Origin: Fratercula arctica
Taxonomy: Eukaryota; Chordata; Aves; Charadriiformes; Alcidae
Length of the DNA stretch: 64,000 nt
Direction of reading: 5' to 3'
Assembly (NCBI GenBank): GCA_947846985.1
Contig: CANTUZ010000004.1
Coordinates: 51,189,672-51,253,671 of the forward strand
Shown here: positions 1-13,700 of the stretch, in pieces
Position numbering within the stretch: the stretch's first letter is position 1
How the letters are laid out: each line of letters begins with the position of its first letter
Position numbers and translations under genes: made by a program
Notes under the pieces: generated by a model
The model's input: the letters and a program-made list of their open reading frames with translations, nothing else
Database searches by the model: none
What the model was told of the DNA's origin: nothing

Positions 1-1623
1 TTACTGTCCACTGTATGAAGACTTCCATTGTCTTATATTTTGTTACTGTCAGACCAGTTGCTGGATACCTCTGAAACAGCCAACACTGAGTTTATGGTAG
101 TAATTCTGTTCCCTGAGTTCATAGTTTTACATTAGTGACCTGTTTTCCTGTTTTAGTTTCACCAGTTGGAATTGCAGCCTAGACAAAGAAGTCTACGGAT
201 CTCTCTCCATATTATAATTTATTATATTATAATATGCTGTGATTGTTGCAGAGTTTTTTTTGGCTTTTGGAACTGCATGTTAATCTTTTTGAGATGACCA
301 GGCAGTTAATTTTCCAGAATTTCAGATCTTCTTGTCAACAATCTGCCAACAAGAAAGCATTGAATGCATTGGGGTTTTTTTCACTTTATTTCTTTAAAAG
401 TATAAAACATGCACTGGTATCTTGCTAATACTTAACTTGTTCTGGATTGTTTTGCTACTTCTAACTGGTGGCCATATGGAACATGGGAGTTAGCATTATG
501 TCACAGGAAAGCAGGAATACTGATTTTTGTGCTAAAATAATTCATATAAGGTTGACAGAACTTTTGCTTTTCCTGACTTGGCACTGTAAAATAAATAATC
601 TCTTGAAATGAGAAGTCTGGTGAAATTGCCAAGCAGTTTCTTGGTGTTTGAAACACAAATATCGCTGTAGTAAAAGCTTGAATGAAGCAACTAAGAGGAG
701 AGAAGTAAAACTTCAAACTTTATACTTTCCTGATGACAAGAAGGGTAGTAAACTAGAAACAAGTACAGATGATGCACAATCTTCACACTTTATGAAATAC
801 CAAGTATTAATAATTCCTTGTGTTTCTATATTTGTATGCATGTGTATTTATATAAGTTGAATGTTCTTTTTAAGTGTAAAGTGGAGGTCTTTCTGGATGT
901 ATGCTTTTTTCTTCATTTATCTTAGAACAAGAACCAGAATATTTTAGAACTAAATTTTGAGTCAGTTGTTATGAATTCTTTACCACTGTAGGATATCTAA
1001 TTTAAATCAATAATACCTAGATTTAAATATCCAGTTTTTGTTTCCATCTTCTGGGTGGAAAGAACTGGGAGGTATTTACGATGGAACAGAAGGGATGTGT
1101 TTGAGTACTTCGGAGTGTCAACTTATGCATAGAAAAATATTTATATGTCCTTTTGAGAATATGGTCCTGAGTACCTGCAAAAACTGAATGTTGTGCAGTA
1201 TTTTACAGTAAGTTCTGTTGGAAGATGATACTGTGGTGCAATAGGCTAGTGTCAGAAACCTGTAAATGGTTGGTCAAGTACAATAGATGTATGTAAATAT
1301 GACCTCTGTGCTTCTCTTCTTACTTTTCTTGTTGTCTGTTGCCTGATCTGTAGTTTTACCATCAGCCAGTACTAAAAAGGAAAGGGCCGTACCTGCTGTG
1401 GTACTTAGAGACTAAATTCTGAGAAATGTGAGGAAACGATTAGGAACCTGAGCACATACATTCAAGTGGAGTTTATAGGCACCGTTTTATTTGATGGGTA
1501 GGGCCATAGCAGTCGACACTAGTTGCAGCCTGTTGGCAGGTTCACCCGCCCCTTTTTCAAATATGAAAATGTGCTTAACTTTTCTCTTGTTCATGTGACT
1601 GTATTCTACTGCTTCCTTTACAG
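1..1623 (+). other. ADD1 intron (partial)
   Basis: AT-rich sequence upstream of the first ADD1 exon seen. The preceding conserved adducin exon is not in it, so it lies before base 1. No repeat or RNA gene recognised. Confidence 0.75.
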
Positions 1624-1713
1624 ATCCGAGAGCAAAATCTACAAGATATTAAAACCGCGGGCCCTCAATCACAGGTTCTTTCTGGGGTAGTTGTGGACAG
1701 GAGTCTTGTACAG
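1624..1713 (+). CDS. ADD1: ADD1 constitutive exon, start of tail (30 codons)
   Basis: The exon follows a CAG acceptor (1621-1623) and ends CAG|GTGAGA. It is 90 bp, phase 0 to 0, and encodes [17 protein letters not shown] followed by [13 protein letters not shown], almost identical to mammalian alpha-adducin at the neck-tail boundary. The next constitutive exon (8475) continues [10 protein letters not shown] as in mammals. Confidence 0.97.
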
Positions 1714-4700
1714 GTGAGAGTATAAAATGCCTCAAACTATTAGCTTAAAGTTGATCTATGATATCCTCTGCTTTCACCTAATATATCACTATAAAATTAT
1801 TCTTTAATTGGCAGAGAGTAACTGTTTATAAGGTAAGTCTTAGAGGTAACACCATTGTCTTTGCGAGAGTGCTCAGGATCAGAAATTTAAGAGGCTTCAG
1901 CCATGTAGCCCAAGCATGTCTGTGAAGGATGCTTCTTGGTTGTTTTTTTTTTTTGCTGAATGTAATGCATGAAATTCAGAAGGCTTATTTATATGGGTTA
2001 GATTCTTGTTCAAAACTAGTTGGACTTTGTGACAACTTTTTGTTTGTTTGTTTTCCAAGTTTATGTACCTTGAAGTTTTAATACTGGGCACAGCAGGCTC
2101 ACTGTGGGGCAGTAGTGTTGTGTGTTAAGTATGTTTTATCATGCTTCATAGTATTTTATTCAAAGAGCACTTTGGAAAAAAAAAGCTATTATACATCAAT
2201 AAAACTTAAAAGCAGTATATCTGGATATACAAACGACTTTGAATCTATGAATCATAGCTCAAAGTAAAGTAAGAATTAGAGCTATACAGCATACTGTATA
2301 GCCAAATGGCTTTAAAGCTCTATATATCTGAGTGCTTTAACTGCCGCAGATAAGTATTTTCTGATATACTTTTAAAAGTTTGGCAAGTCTTATCATGACC
2401 ATAGCATTATTCATGTTGGGTGTCATATTGTGTTGCATGTCAATTCATTGTCATTTGCAATTTTATCTACCAGTTACTGTTTCTTTGCATGTTTTTAGCA
2501 AGCATCATAATGCTTTTGGTTGATGTTTTAAAGCCTGGGCTCGGTTTGCTCTGTTTACTGAATTTACTGTTGCAGGATGCTCCCCTCTCAGACTGTACGG
2601 AATCTATTGAAGGGCTCGATCTCACAGAGCAGGCCTTTAGTCCCGCTAAATCTCTGTCTGTTAGAAAGGTACTGCCCTGTCATACTGCTCTAAATACTGT
2701 TGTTCACCCTTCATTTTACCTCTTCCTTACCCTGCCCTTTCCCTCTGTTAGTTAATGATTTGGCTAGAAAAGAAAAATAGATGGATCTCCAAATTATGTA
2801 TATGCAACTATACAAGCAGTTACTTTACCCTGCTAAAGTATCTTTGAAGGATTTTGATCTTTGTCTGTAGAAGCTGGTGAGGAAACATTTTTGATGTTAA
2901 GGTGCTGATTAGGTTCTGCATATAGTGGGTTTCTTTGCGCATGCTATTAGTGTTGAATTACTCTAATTTGAGATCCATTTTGAGTTAGCTTAAACTCAGC
3001 CTGAGTACATCAGTGTAATTCCGAAGATATCCACACGCTCAGAGTGTGCCATGCTGACAAACAGTTGACTTTTGATCCTACACCACCAGATGTCTTGTTT
3101 CCTTAAAACTTCCTGTGGTTATCTGCAAGAGTTGCTGAGTAATGCCCCACACTTCCAAAATCAATTGGCTTTCAAACATATAATCATGCTTGTGCTTATG
3201 TATGTAAAATACAGAATAAATTAAAGGGATGTATGTAGGGTTGGGGTGGGCAGTCCTCTGAGGCTGAGTAAACAGGAACAGTTTGCACATTGGAAACAAT
3301 CTGTCCTTAGCTGTATTTCTCTCCCAGGTTTTGGAGTTTCTTAGAGGTGAGCTAACGTGGAAGCGCAATGTGCAAATAAGCATTGGTGTCTCTTCTGCTC
3401 CAGTATTTTATCTTAAAGATTCTTAAATCTTGAGTTAGGTCGTTCCTAATATCTCATTATCAGAATAGCTTTCCCATCAAAAACCAGAATACTTTGAATT
3501 ACATCTTAGTTGCCAATTTCATGACTTCACAACACTTTGTAGTGTAATGAGCCAGTTTAGATTACAGATAGTTGTATCATACTGAGAATTTGATGATGTT
3601 TTTCAGATTACAGTTTGTTTTATCCATATTCTGAAAGGAAAAATAATAAAATACTATTTCCAGAGTTAAGATGAAAAATAAAACAAAGCCAAATTCATCC
3701 AAACAGTGCTTGCCTTTTATTCTCTGCTTAATAATAGTGTTCAAACTGAAAAATAATTTTTATGATAGTCATCCATTGCTGCCAACGCAGGCAGTTTCTT
3801 TCATCGATGATGTACAAGATATCTTTCAAGTATTATTCTTGAGCATCATCTTTCTGTAAAAGTAGTCAAATATTTTACATGGATTTTTGTAGATGGCAAG
3901 GAGCCAACAAAAGGTCTGTTGGTTATATCATTTTGGTTAGTATAATATTAGAGTTTAGATGTCCAAATGATGTATTTCCTTTTTGTGCAGTGATGAAAGT
4001 GCTTTCGTCCTGAAATACTGTGTGAAATTAGATCACAATGTTAATGCCAGTAGGAGTGGCCTATACGATGATTTTTATTACCTTAATATGGCTTGTGACC
4101 TGAATGCTTAATAATTTCCTGTTAGGGGGGCAAAAACCCCACAAACCACCACCACCAAAAAAAACCCCAACAAAACACAAAACCACCACAAAAATACCCA
4201 ACGAACCAAACAGCAACAACAAAACAGAGAAATTTTCGAGGAAGATTATGCCAAAATCAGTCATGTATTGTGGAACAAAGGAAGTACAAGCAATCTTACG
4301 ATGTCCACATAAACCTCACATGAAACTTTGAATAAAACTTTGAGGGGACCTGTACCTCAAGGACTTAGGGACTTTTAGGTACCAGATAATTACAAGTTCT
4401 CAGCTGACAAATTCTTCGACACTTGATTACAGTTGAAGTAAAAAGTGCCATCTAATGGCAGTAATGCTTAAAATGCGCTATGTTTTCAGTTAACACTGAG
4501 ATTTCTGTCAAATGCTAATGCACACTATTTTGTATGAAAAAAATCCTGTTTGTGTACTGTATGCATGTAGCGCTTTGAGTGTTCCGTACCTATGGCTGCA
4601 GTAGTAAATACTCCGTTTTGCCTTGTCACTTGCTTTGTCCATGTTCTGAGGAGTCCTGGCCATGTTGCAACACAAGTTCCTTGTGCATCATGTAATTTTA

Positions 4701-7700
4701 TTCATGTTATAGACTTGGTCAACTAAGCTTCTGCTGCAGTCTTGGCTGAATGAGAGGAAATGTTGGTTATTCTTACCAATGACCATTCTGCAATGTGATT
4801 AAAAAAAAAAAAAAAAAAAATCACATGAATTTTCAAGAATTTTAAGTACAATGGGAATCGCCCATTTCCTGTCTCTCCCTTTAGAATGGAAATTCTGTGG
4901 CTTTGTTCTTCAGGAAGAGCCTCTCAGTTCTGCCCCAGAGGTGGCACTGTGTTTTAATGGCGACTTCTACATGAACACTACTTTAAGAATCTTGGGTTTT
5001 TTGGATAAAGGCACTGCACGCAATGCCAGATTGTATTAAGAGCAATGGTTAACTTTAGACAATTATTATGAACCTACTGTCTGATTAAGAGAAAAATTGG
5101 CATATATAAAGTGCCAGTTTTGCTCATATCCATCCCTGAGAAGAAGATGGAGTGCTTGCCTGTTAAATGATGGTTAGCTCATAGCAGTTTTGAATTTCTC
5201 TCTGAAAGCAAAGTTTTGTGGAGAAGGTGTAACAAGGCTTGATAATCTAAATTTTCCTTGTAGGGTATGTGAGGTGCAAGTTTAGTATGAAGCTATATTG
5301 TGTATCATTAGGTATAAATTAATTTCCCTTTGGGTCTTTGTGGGGAAGTATGTCCCTACAGAATTCTCAGGAGTGAAAATATATTCTGTGCATGAATGTA
5401 ATCTATCCATCCTTTCTTACAGTAGAGAAAATGTTGTTGATATACAGGTGCTTACAAGTGCAATCAAACTTCAAATAGTCATCAAAGTAGTACTAGAATC
5501 ATCATCAAAATAATACTAGTATCAGCACAATCCAGATGAAATCACTAGAACATTAGGTTTTTTGTGTGTCATCTTGTGTTGAAGCAGAGTGCCAGTCTTT
5601 CATATGGGAATTCATTCCCTCTCTACAGGTTCTCTAATACTTGAAGCAGCTCCACACCGATTTTCTTGTTCCATTTTTCTGAATGTTCGTAGGAATCTCC
5701 AAATGGCATGGATAGGTTCATATATCTGCAAAGTCTTGTCTACTTTCGTGTCATGTTCAACAATCTAAAATATGTCTTGTACTGTCTTTTTAGTCCTTTA
5801 TACTCATTTTCCTTCTGTCCCGTGTTACGCTTCTCGTTTTGTCACTCTCTCCATTTGTTTTCCCCATAGAGTCAGTCCCTCTAACTTATCGGTGGCCTTT
5901 GAACTGCTTCCATATTATTGATACTGCGCTAAACTGGATGTGTTAATCTGGAAACAGCTTTATCAGATCAAAAGTTTGCCTTTCTGGTCTCTCGTGTGAT
6001 TCTTCTGCTTATACAGTCTAAAAACACAAGGGCTTTTTCTTTGCAATACATAATCTATTTACTGTCGTTGCCTCTGATCTTTTTCAATATTATTTCTCTT
6101 GGGTCAAAGATACTCAATTAGTAAAAATACTGTTTGCATTGATTGTGGGTATGTTTTTAGTGTGTGTTTGGGTTTGGTTTGGCTTTTTTTTTTTTTTTTT
6201 AAATTTAGTAAATATGATAAGCTTTGATGCGCTGCTTTTATTCCCAGTAGTTAACAAAGGTACTCTCTTAAGGAAGAGAAGACAGAATGCCAGTGCGCTG
6301 GTCATCTTCCCGCAAGCTCCATGTCTTGCAGTTTGTCCCTATAAAGCAACAGGCATTCAGTAAAATTTCATTTCATGTGAAAGTTGTTCTACTTAGTCAT
6401 TTTGGATTTAACTTGCAGACAAGATTCGAAGATTCTTAAACATTCCAGGGATACCAGTGTGCACTGTGCATCTTGTTCCTCTGTTGACTTTTGTAATCCT
6501 AGAAAACTCCAGAAACTCTGCCCAAGATCAGCGCTTTACAAGCCCCTGCTACTTACTGCTGAGTTTCAGTTAAAACTACATATTTAGTGTGAGGGGTGGG
6601 CAGAGATAGAGAGGGAAATACAAAATTGCCATGGGTGCCAATTTGCTGCCATCATTAAAAGCTGAGACCTGTAGTTTTGGGAGTGGTTTGCATTTTCTAC
6701 AAAACAATTAGGATTTGTACAAAGGTTGATGTTTTTGTGACATTTTAATGCATTATCCTGTAAGAAAAGCCATGACTATCAAATTGGAGGTTTTCTGATA
6801 TTAAAACAGCTGCTGCTTAATGGAAATAGTTGAGAAAAGACTTTTGACATTCTACTGACATTCTCCATCTGAGAAAAGAACTCCTCTTATTTTATGGAGA
6901 AATGTAGGCAATCTATAATGTCTTAGAGATGTTTCCTCTCCTGCAGTTCCTTTCAGGATCTTACAGTGGAGGCTTGTTGTGCTGCTTGTTCTTCAGTACT
7001 TCTGGCTGGTGTTTGCTTCCTGAAGAGCAGCATCGATTCTAACAGCCAGCTGTCCTTACCTCCCTGGGTTGCTCTAGACCACATTTCTAGAGATCTCTCA
7101 TGAGGCTTTTGGAAATATCTAACTGCTCTTGTCCGTGTTCCATATGGACATTCTTGTGTCACCTCTTTGGTGCTGACAACTTGTCCATAGCAGCTCGTAG
7201 CATTCAAAACAGTACTCTGTCTAATTTCATCTTCAGTTTCACTTGATGGACAAGCATGAGATCTTCACTGTGTGGGCATTGAAAGGAATGTTTGTCTCTT
7301 TGTTCGGGTGCTATTTATTTTTGAACCGTGCTTTCTAATGCTTTCTTTTAAATATTGGTACAAATAACATTTGAATATGAAAGATGACTTGGGCCAGTCA
7401 ATAACCCTACTTATTTGGTAATGGAATTCAAATACCTCTTTTCAACAACAAAGACAATTCTGGTATCACAATGGCACAAGGCACAGACCACACATCAGTC
7501 ATTTCCAAACTAGCGTCAGTAGAGTTCTGTGTACCCAATGAAAAACCCAAATGCTCAAACAAGTCACTTGAAAGATACAGCAGCTCACCAGGCAAGCATC
7601 TTCCATACCCATGGCAATGAAAAGCCAATGGATTTAGTCTTTAATTAGAGAAGAAAAACTAACAATCTTGGCATTAGAGAATCTCTGATGCAGCTGCTCT

Positions 7701-10700
7701 TGTCCATTGAACTTACTGTACTTAGAATTGCTAATGTTTTATTTTTATTTGTATAACTTTTTATCTGGCTTGCATGACAGATGTTATAGATGTAAATATG
7801 CTAACTTGTATAAGATTACAGTTAACCTTAATTACTTAAAAATTGCTTATCAATCTGCTAATCTAGTGTATACGGAACACACACAAGATGGCTTTTAACT
7901 ATAACATCTGTTAGATGTTACGTAGTAGCTACTAGAAATGGCTTTTCCCTTACTTTAAAAAAAAAAAAAAACCAAACTAAAACAAAAAAAACCCAAACCA
8001 TAAACAAAATGCAATATGAGCTGAGTCCTGTGAACTTGGACAGGTATCCTGTGCTGAGGTTGCCGTGCAGTTGGGCCTGGTGTCCTGTTTCTTTTGTGGG
8101 GAGAAAACCAAACTTGGTACCTCCGTGACTTCAGATATGATTCAGCTAGACTCTTCCGCTGCTGCTTGATTTACTGCTTGATGGTGGATATTCCCTGGTG
8201 GAAACACTGATGTGTCTGTCCGAGTAATTAATGAGACCTGTTTTCTCCTTTATATTAACCTGCTGTCAGTTAAATAAAAAAAAATAAAAAAAAAAAAAGA
8301 AAAAAAGAAATAGTTCTGTAATAGATTTTTTTTTTTTAATTGAAAAGAAAATAAATGTAGCATTTTTCAGATTATCTTTTTGTTTTGTTTTTGGTTCCTT
8401 TGTAGCCTCTGTACTTCTCAGGCTTCCACAAATTACTGCTCAGTTACAGATGTATCTTCATTTTCTTTGATCAGGGAGAACTGGTGACTGCGTCAAAGGC
8501 AATAATTGAGAAAGAATATCAACCAAAAGTCATAGTGAGCACAACAGGACCAAATCCCTTCAATAAACTCACCGATCGAGAACTGGAAGAATATCGCAAA
8601 GAAGTAGAAAGGAAGCAGAAGGGACCAGAAGGTTGGTTTCTCTGTCTGTGTTTTTTCTGCAATAACAGAAATTTCTATAATAACAGCAAGTTTATTACTA
8701 ATTGGAAGGTGGGTTACCTTCAAAGGCCATGGATAAATTATTCAACTTCTGTGTGTTTAATTTTTTTCAGTGTGAATTAGACATTTAAAAAGCATAATGC
8801 AGATAAAACGTGTGATCTAAGTGTTAATGGAGTATTCCATAAAACGTGTAGATCTTATTTTAAAGATTATCCTGGCAGACAAACTGGGGTGTTTGGTGTG
8901 GCCAGTTACTGCTGCTATTAGGAGGTTGAAAGCTTGAAACTTCAGGCAAAAAATGTTTAGGTACTGCAGAGTATTGCGGGTTGTTCCGCTTTGTTTCCTT
9001 CAGCGCTAGAGGTAGTCTTGGGTGAGAGAGCGGTGTTGCTTTTTAGCAGCAAAACTGCAGTTTTCTCACTCAGTGAAGATTGTGGATTGAGAAATCCATT
9101 GAATGGGGAAGATACAGAACAACATTTGGTCGTTACTTGGAAATGGCACATCCTGGGTACTTCCCCAAAACAGACTTTCTAAATAATCGTAAAATTACGA
9201 GAGAATCGTGCTGTAAAAAGAGATCATTGCTGCATCTGAAGTGGTTATCCCGCTTTACTGCTGCATAGTTTTAAGGGATGATATTTACGACACTCGTCTG
9301 TTGTTAGATTTTGAATTTGAATGATGCGGGAACCAGAAGTGCTGTTCCTTCTGCAGTGTGTGCTCCCGCCTTCTGCTTTTTGATAAGACAATGCAGACAT
9401 TTTGATAAGACAGTAAGACAAAGCCATTGTAGAGTGTATGTGTTCAGCTAATCAAGTACTGGACTCTGTGGGGTGGGATACTCTGCTGTTATGCCTGTGT
9501 AACTGCATACGTTTATTCTCTCAGTAACATTGCTACATCCTTCTTAGATAAGATATCAAAATACGGAGAGACTGTGTTACTGAGACAGACACCAGCTGGG
9601 GAACAGAGTACATTGCTTAGAAATCAGACCATCAGTGAGCAAAATACATCAGATAAAAAATCTCTGGATTTGAAAGGCAGATCCAAAACCTTTGAAGGAA
9701 CAGATACGAAGACTTTACAGGATCGTGACGTATCATCACTGTCTAAATCTTTAGATAACACTCAGTTTGCTGCTGCATGGGTTTCTTGTCAGACCATGCA
9801 GCGAGTCATCACACACCTTAATGGAGAAGAGCCAGATGGGCAGAAGTCCTCCCATAAGGAATTTCATACTGCAGTGATCAAAGCACTAAGGTCCGATCCT
9901 GACCTTTTGGCTGAGGCCTCAGGTATTACTAATACGGTACAGTTGGGCTTGCAATCTAAGGAACAACCTCTTTACATGCACCGTTTGGAGATTCTGTCAG
10001 TTGACTCTCATCTGTGGGACTGATTTCACTTTTAATTGTCTAGGTGAACTGTACGGAACAATATTTTAATACTGTTCCTGATATACGGTGTACTCTATTA
10101 ATGTTTTCCTTTGGATCTAGGGCTGTTTAAACCTGGAAGCAAGGGGGACCGTCCTTACTAATAACAAATGTGCAAACCACTGTGAAATCTGTTTTGAATC
10201 ATTTAATTACTGCATGTTTCTCTGATTGTCTGTGCAGTCGTCTTTTCTTTTGGGACGCGATTTTGTTGACTCCAAGTTTCAGCAATACAAAGCAAGCAAA
10301 AGAGCGTTATCTTGTGTTGGTCTGATCGCGTTTCCCTCCCCCATATTTGTTTATAGCTTCCTTGTGGCTTTTTCTTCAGAAGTTTCCTTTAGAACAGCGT
10401 GATAAACCAATTCATAAGCAGTTACATTATTCATGCCCTCTTAAGAACAAAAAACCAAAACCAACAAACAAACCAAACAAAAAACCCCAAAACACAACAC
10501 CACACAGCAGAACAGTTTTGTTAATATAAAACCATCACTTAATTTTCTTTTGCTTGTTTTGGTATCATTTAATATCCTGGCAGAATTTTGATTCAGAAAA
10601 ATGTATTCCTATCTTGTGTGCATGGAGCAAAAGGACGCTTTTGTTTTCTCCCATGCTGTAAGGTTTCGTCTGCCTTTTTAATTTCTCTTTGTCTACATCT

Positions 10701-13700
10701 GCAGAACCTTCAGAAGATGGCAGGGAACAGAAAGAGAGAAGTCTCCCTGATCCCACTTCAGTCCGCACTCCTCCCAGTACGCCGATTAAAATAGAGGAAG
10801 GTATGTTCTTCTGATCTGGGGGCCGGGGGGAAACCAGTAACTGCATCAGTAGTGACTGACGCATGAAAATATATGAACTAGTATCTAATAAAGGTAAATT
10901 ATTTCTTGTATCTTATTTTTATACTACCTAAAATATACCACACTGAACTGAACACACTGAGTGTAATAGGAGTTATGTTTACAATAATAAAGAAGTGTGC
11001 ATTAATATAAAGACAAATTCTCATCTCTTCAGAATTGCCTCGTCGTCTCTCGGTGTTTCTCAACTGATTCACCCTTTTGTACGTTTTTCTGTGTCTTATG
11101 GTGAACCAGACACAAATTTAGATGCTTTGGTAAATCTCCTTCACTGATTGCACATTTCTTAAACATTATTGTACTTGGATTACACCTCAGTAAATATTTT
11201 TTCCAGATCAATTTGAATCTAAATATCATTATTTGTTCACCTTACATAGTAGCTTTAACTAAAATGAGAGCAGGACTGGCAAAATCTACCATTTCCTCGA
11301 AAAAGGAGAAAATAACAGTCTTGAACAGGTGTAATCTAATTCTTGTCTTGTTTCTTTTACCTTGTACACTGGATATATCACTTGTCTGTTAGTCTTCCAT
11401 TCACTACTTCATCTCATTCTGTTTTCTATAAGAATGGTGGCAACCATTCTTCTAATTTAACACAAAGGCTGTGATGAATGCATAGATTCTCTACTTGTGC
11501 TTTTTTCTTCTTGTGGCTGCGTTACAAACAGGAGATGGATATGCTAAAGAGTACCTGTTACCATAGTAAGTATCATTCCATACTCTGACCTGCTTTTGTG
11601 CTTTGCTTCACTCTGGCATCTTTGTTTACTAAAATTTTTTGTTGGGTTTGCTTTTTTTTTTTTTTCCTTAAAGCAGACTTTTTCAGTTGAACCGCTGATT
11701 TCTTTAGTTCTTGTGATTTCATGAAATTCTAGATAGTTACAGATCTTATGTTAAAACGCGCTCCCCCTTTGAAAGAGACTGTGAAAGTGGCATCATGTGT
11801 CTCCATATCCGTGTGTCTGATTCCTTAGTTTTAAAAGGAATAGTCTGAAGTTGTCTTTCAGATATAGCTGAAACAGATCGCGAGTTTCTGCCCCAACGCT
11901 TTGCTGCCGCCTACACAACTCAGACCTGGTAATGAAATAGAAGGCAGTTCCTAATCTATTCCAGTGCAAAAGTGTTACCACTGACATTGATTTAAACTTA
12001 GCCAGCACACTTCCGCACAGAAGTGGATACGGAAGTACTCCTATGTTATATATGTCAGCAGTAAGGAAATTCAAATTCCAAGCAAGGAATGACAGCAAGT
12101 CCTTAGTGGCAGCAACTTCTCCAGCTGTTTCGGCTAAATCTGCAGGGCCACCTCAGATGATACTTTAAAGTAGTAAGGATGTTTGGCCCCCTCCATTCGT
12201 ATGTCCTGTTATATCCAAAAGTCAGTGTGTTTGTCACAGATATGAAAGTCAAAACTGCATCATAGACAACTGTGATGTTACTAATGAAGTTCTAAAACCT
12301 GAAAATTCTTTTAAACCGAGAATTGTGTTCCACAGACTCTTCTAGTCGTATAAGTTTTCCAGGACAAACATACAAAGCTTATTTTAGAGAGTAACTGGAA
12401 GTTCATGCCATAAATGGCTTTGGCTGGCAGAAGTTCTGTTGAATGAGAGTGTTCTCTGTATACAGCCACTTCTCAACCTTTTTTCCCTCATATTGTTTCT
12501 ATTTAAGTGTAGCTGAAGTCAGGAGAGTGTTTTGTGTTAACTCAGTTGTAGCCTAGTTTGTATGTTGGTCCCCATGTTTGTGTTGGGGAAAAAAAAAACC
12601 AAACAACAAAAACCCCATAAACATTTATTTTCATAAATAATGTGAATTGTAAGCACACACCAGTATTGTTACTTTTCAAACTCTTATGCCACAGTATATA
12701 TTAAAGGGAGAGCATGGATGTAGACATGATTATTCTAAAAAACTTAAAGAGATTTTGAGGTACTGCTGAGTTCTGAACCTGTGAATAGGTTTTGCAGCAA
12801 GATATATTTTTAAACCTTCCTAGTTACATTACTGAAATCCATCCAGTAGAATAGCAAGGCTTTTACATATTGTATACTTTCTTTCCTATGTGTGGAGTTT
12901 ATAAATGTCCCTAATTCTTGTAAAATATTGCCCTTAACAAGCTAGATAAACAGATGTTTGTTTGATTCCAGGATAATGTTAATCTGTTTAGTAAAGCTGA
13001 TCCTAATTTGACAAACTAGGAAGGATAGCAGTCCTGGATTAATGCGTTATAAAACTGTTTATATTTATCCAATGCTTAGGCCGACCGGCAACTGCTGTTT
13101 GAATGCCTGTAGCTTCCTATTCTCTACATTTAAAATTTCTAATCCCTTTTTAAAGACTTTGTTTAAAACTTTCTTTTAAACTTCTTTTTAAAAGATAAAG
13201 TAAACCTGACTGACAATCTGCGATGGTGCCTGTTACAAAAATTGGGCCAGCTAATGAATAACTAGACTATTTCAGTGGGGAGGGACCTACAAGGATCATC
13301 CAGTCTGCCTGCCTGAGCACTTCAGGGGTGACCAGAACGTAAAGCCTGTTGTTAAGGGCATTGTCCAAATGCCTCTTAAACACTGTCAGGCTTGGGGCAT
13401 CGACCACCTCTCTAGGAAGCCTGTTCCGAGGTTTGACCACCCTCTTGGTAAAGAAATGCTTCCTAATGTCCAGTCTGAACCTCCCCTGGCGCAGCTTTGA
13501 ACCATTCCCACGCATCCTGTCACTGGATCCCAGGGAGAAGGGCTCAGCAATGCTTTCAGTTAATTCCTGAAAAGTAAAATGAAATCCCAAAAGAGTGTAG
13601 CAGTGGTGGAGAATTGTAGGTTGTGCTTCTTAGAAATCTGTGTGTCACGTACATATAGGGGCTAAGCTAGAGCTTCAGGAGGCAGCTAATAATGTACATA

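Larger units (their letters stand above)
2669..8474 (+). other. Large ADD1 intron
   Basis: About 5.8 kb between the 93-bp optional exon and the [10 protein letters not shown] exon. It holds A/C-rich tracts, the A20 tract, a T17 run at 6184-6200 and A-runs at about 7957 and 8273. No transposon or extra exon that I can support. Confidence 0.75.

Noticed and set aside
2420..2755. 111-codon frame around the 93-bp ADD1 exon
   Set aside because: Only the 93-bp core between the splice sites is coding; the ends are intron that happens to stay open.
13349..13570. + strand frame over the CR1 at 13.3 kb
   Set aside because: Antisense shadow of the CR1 ORF2 C-terminus.
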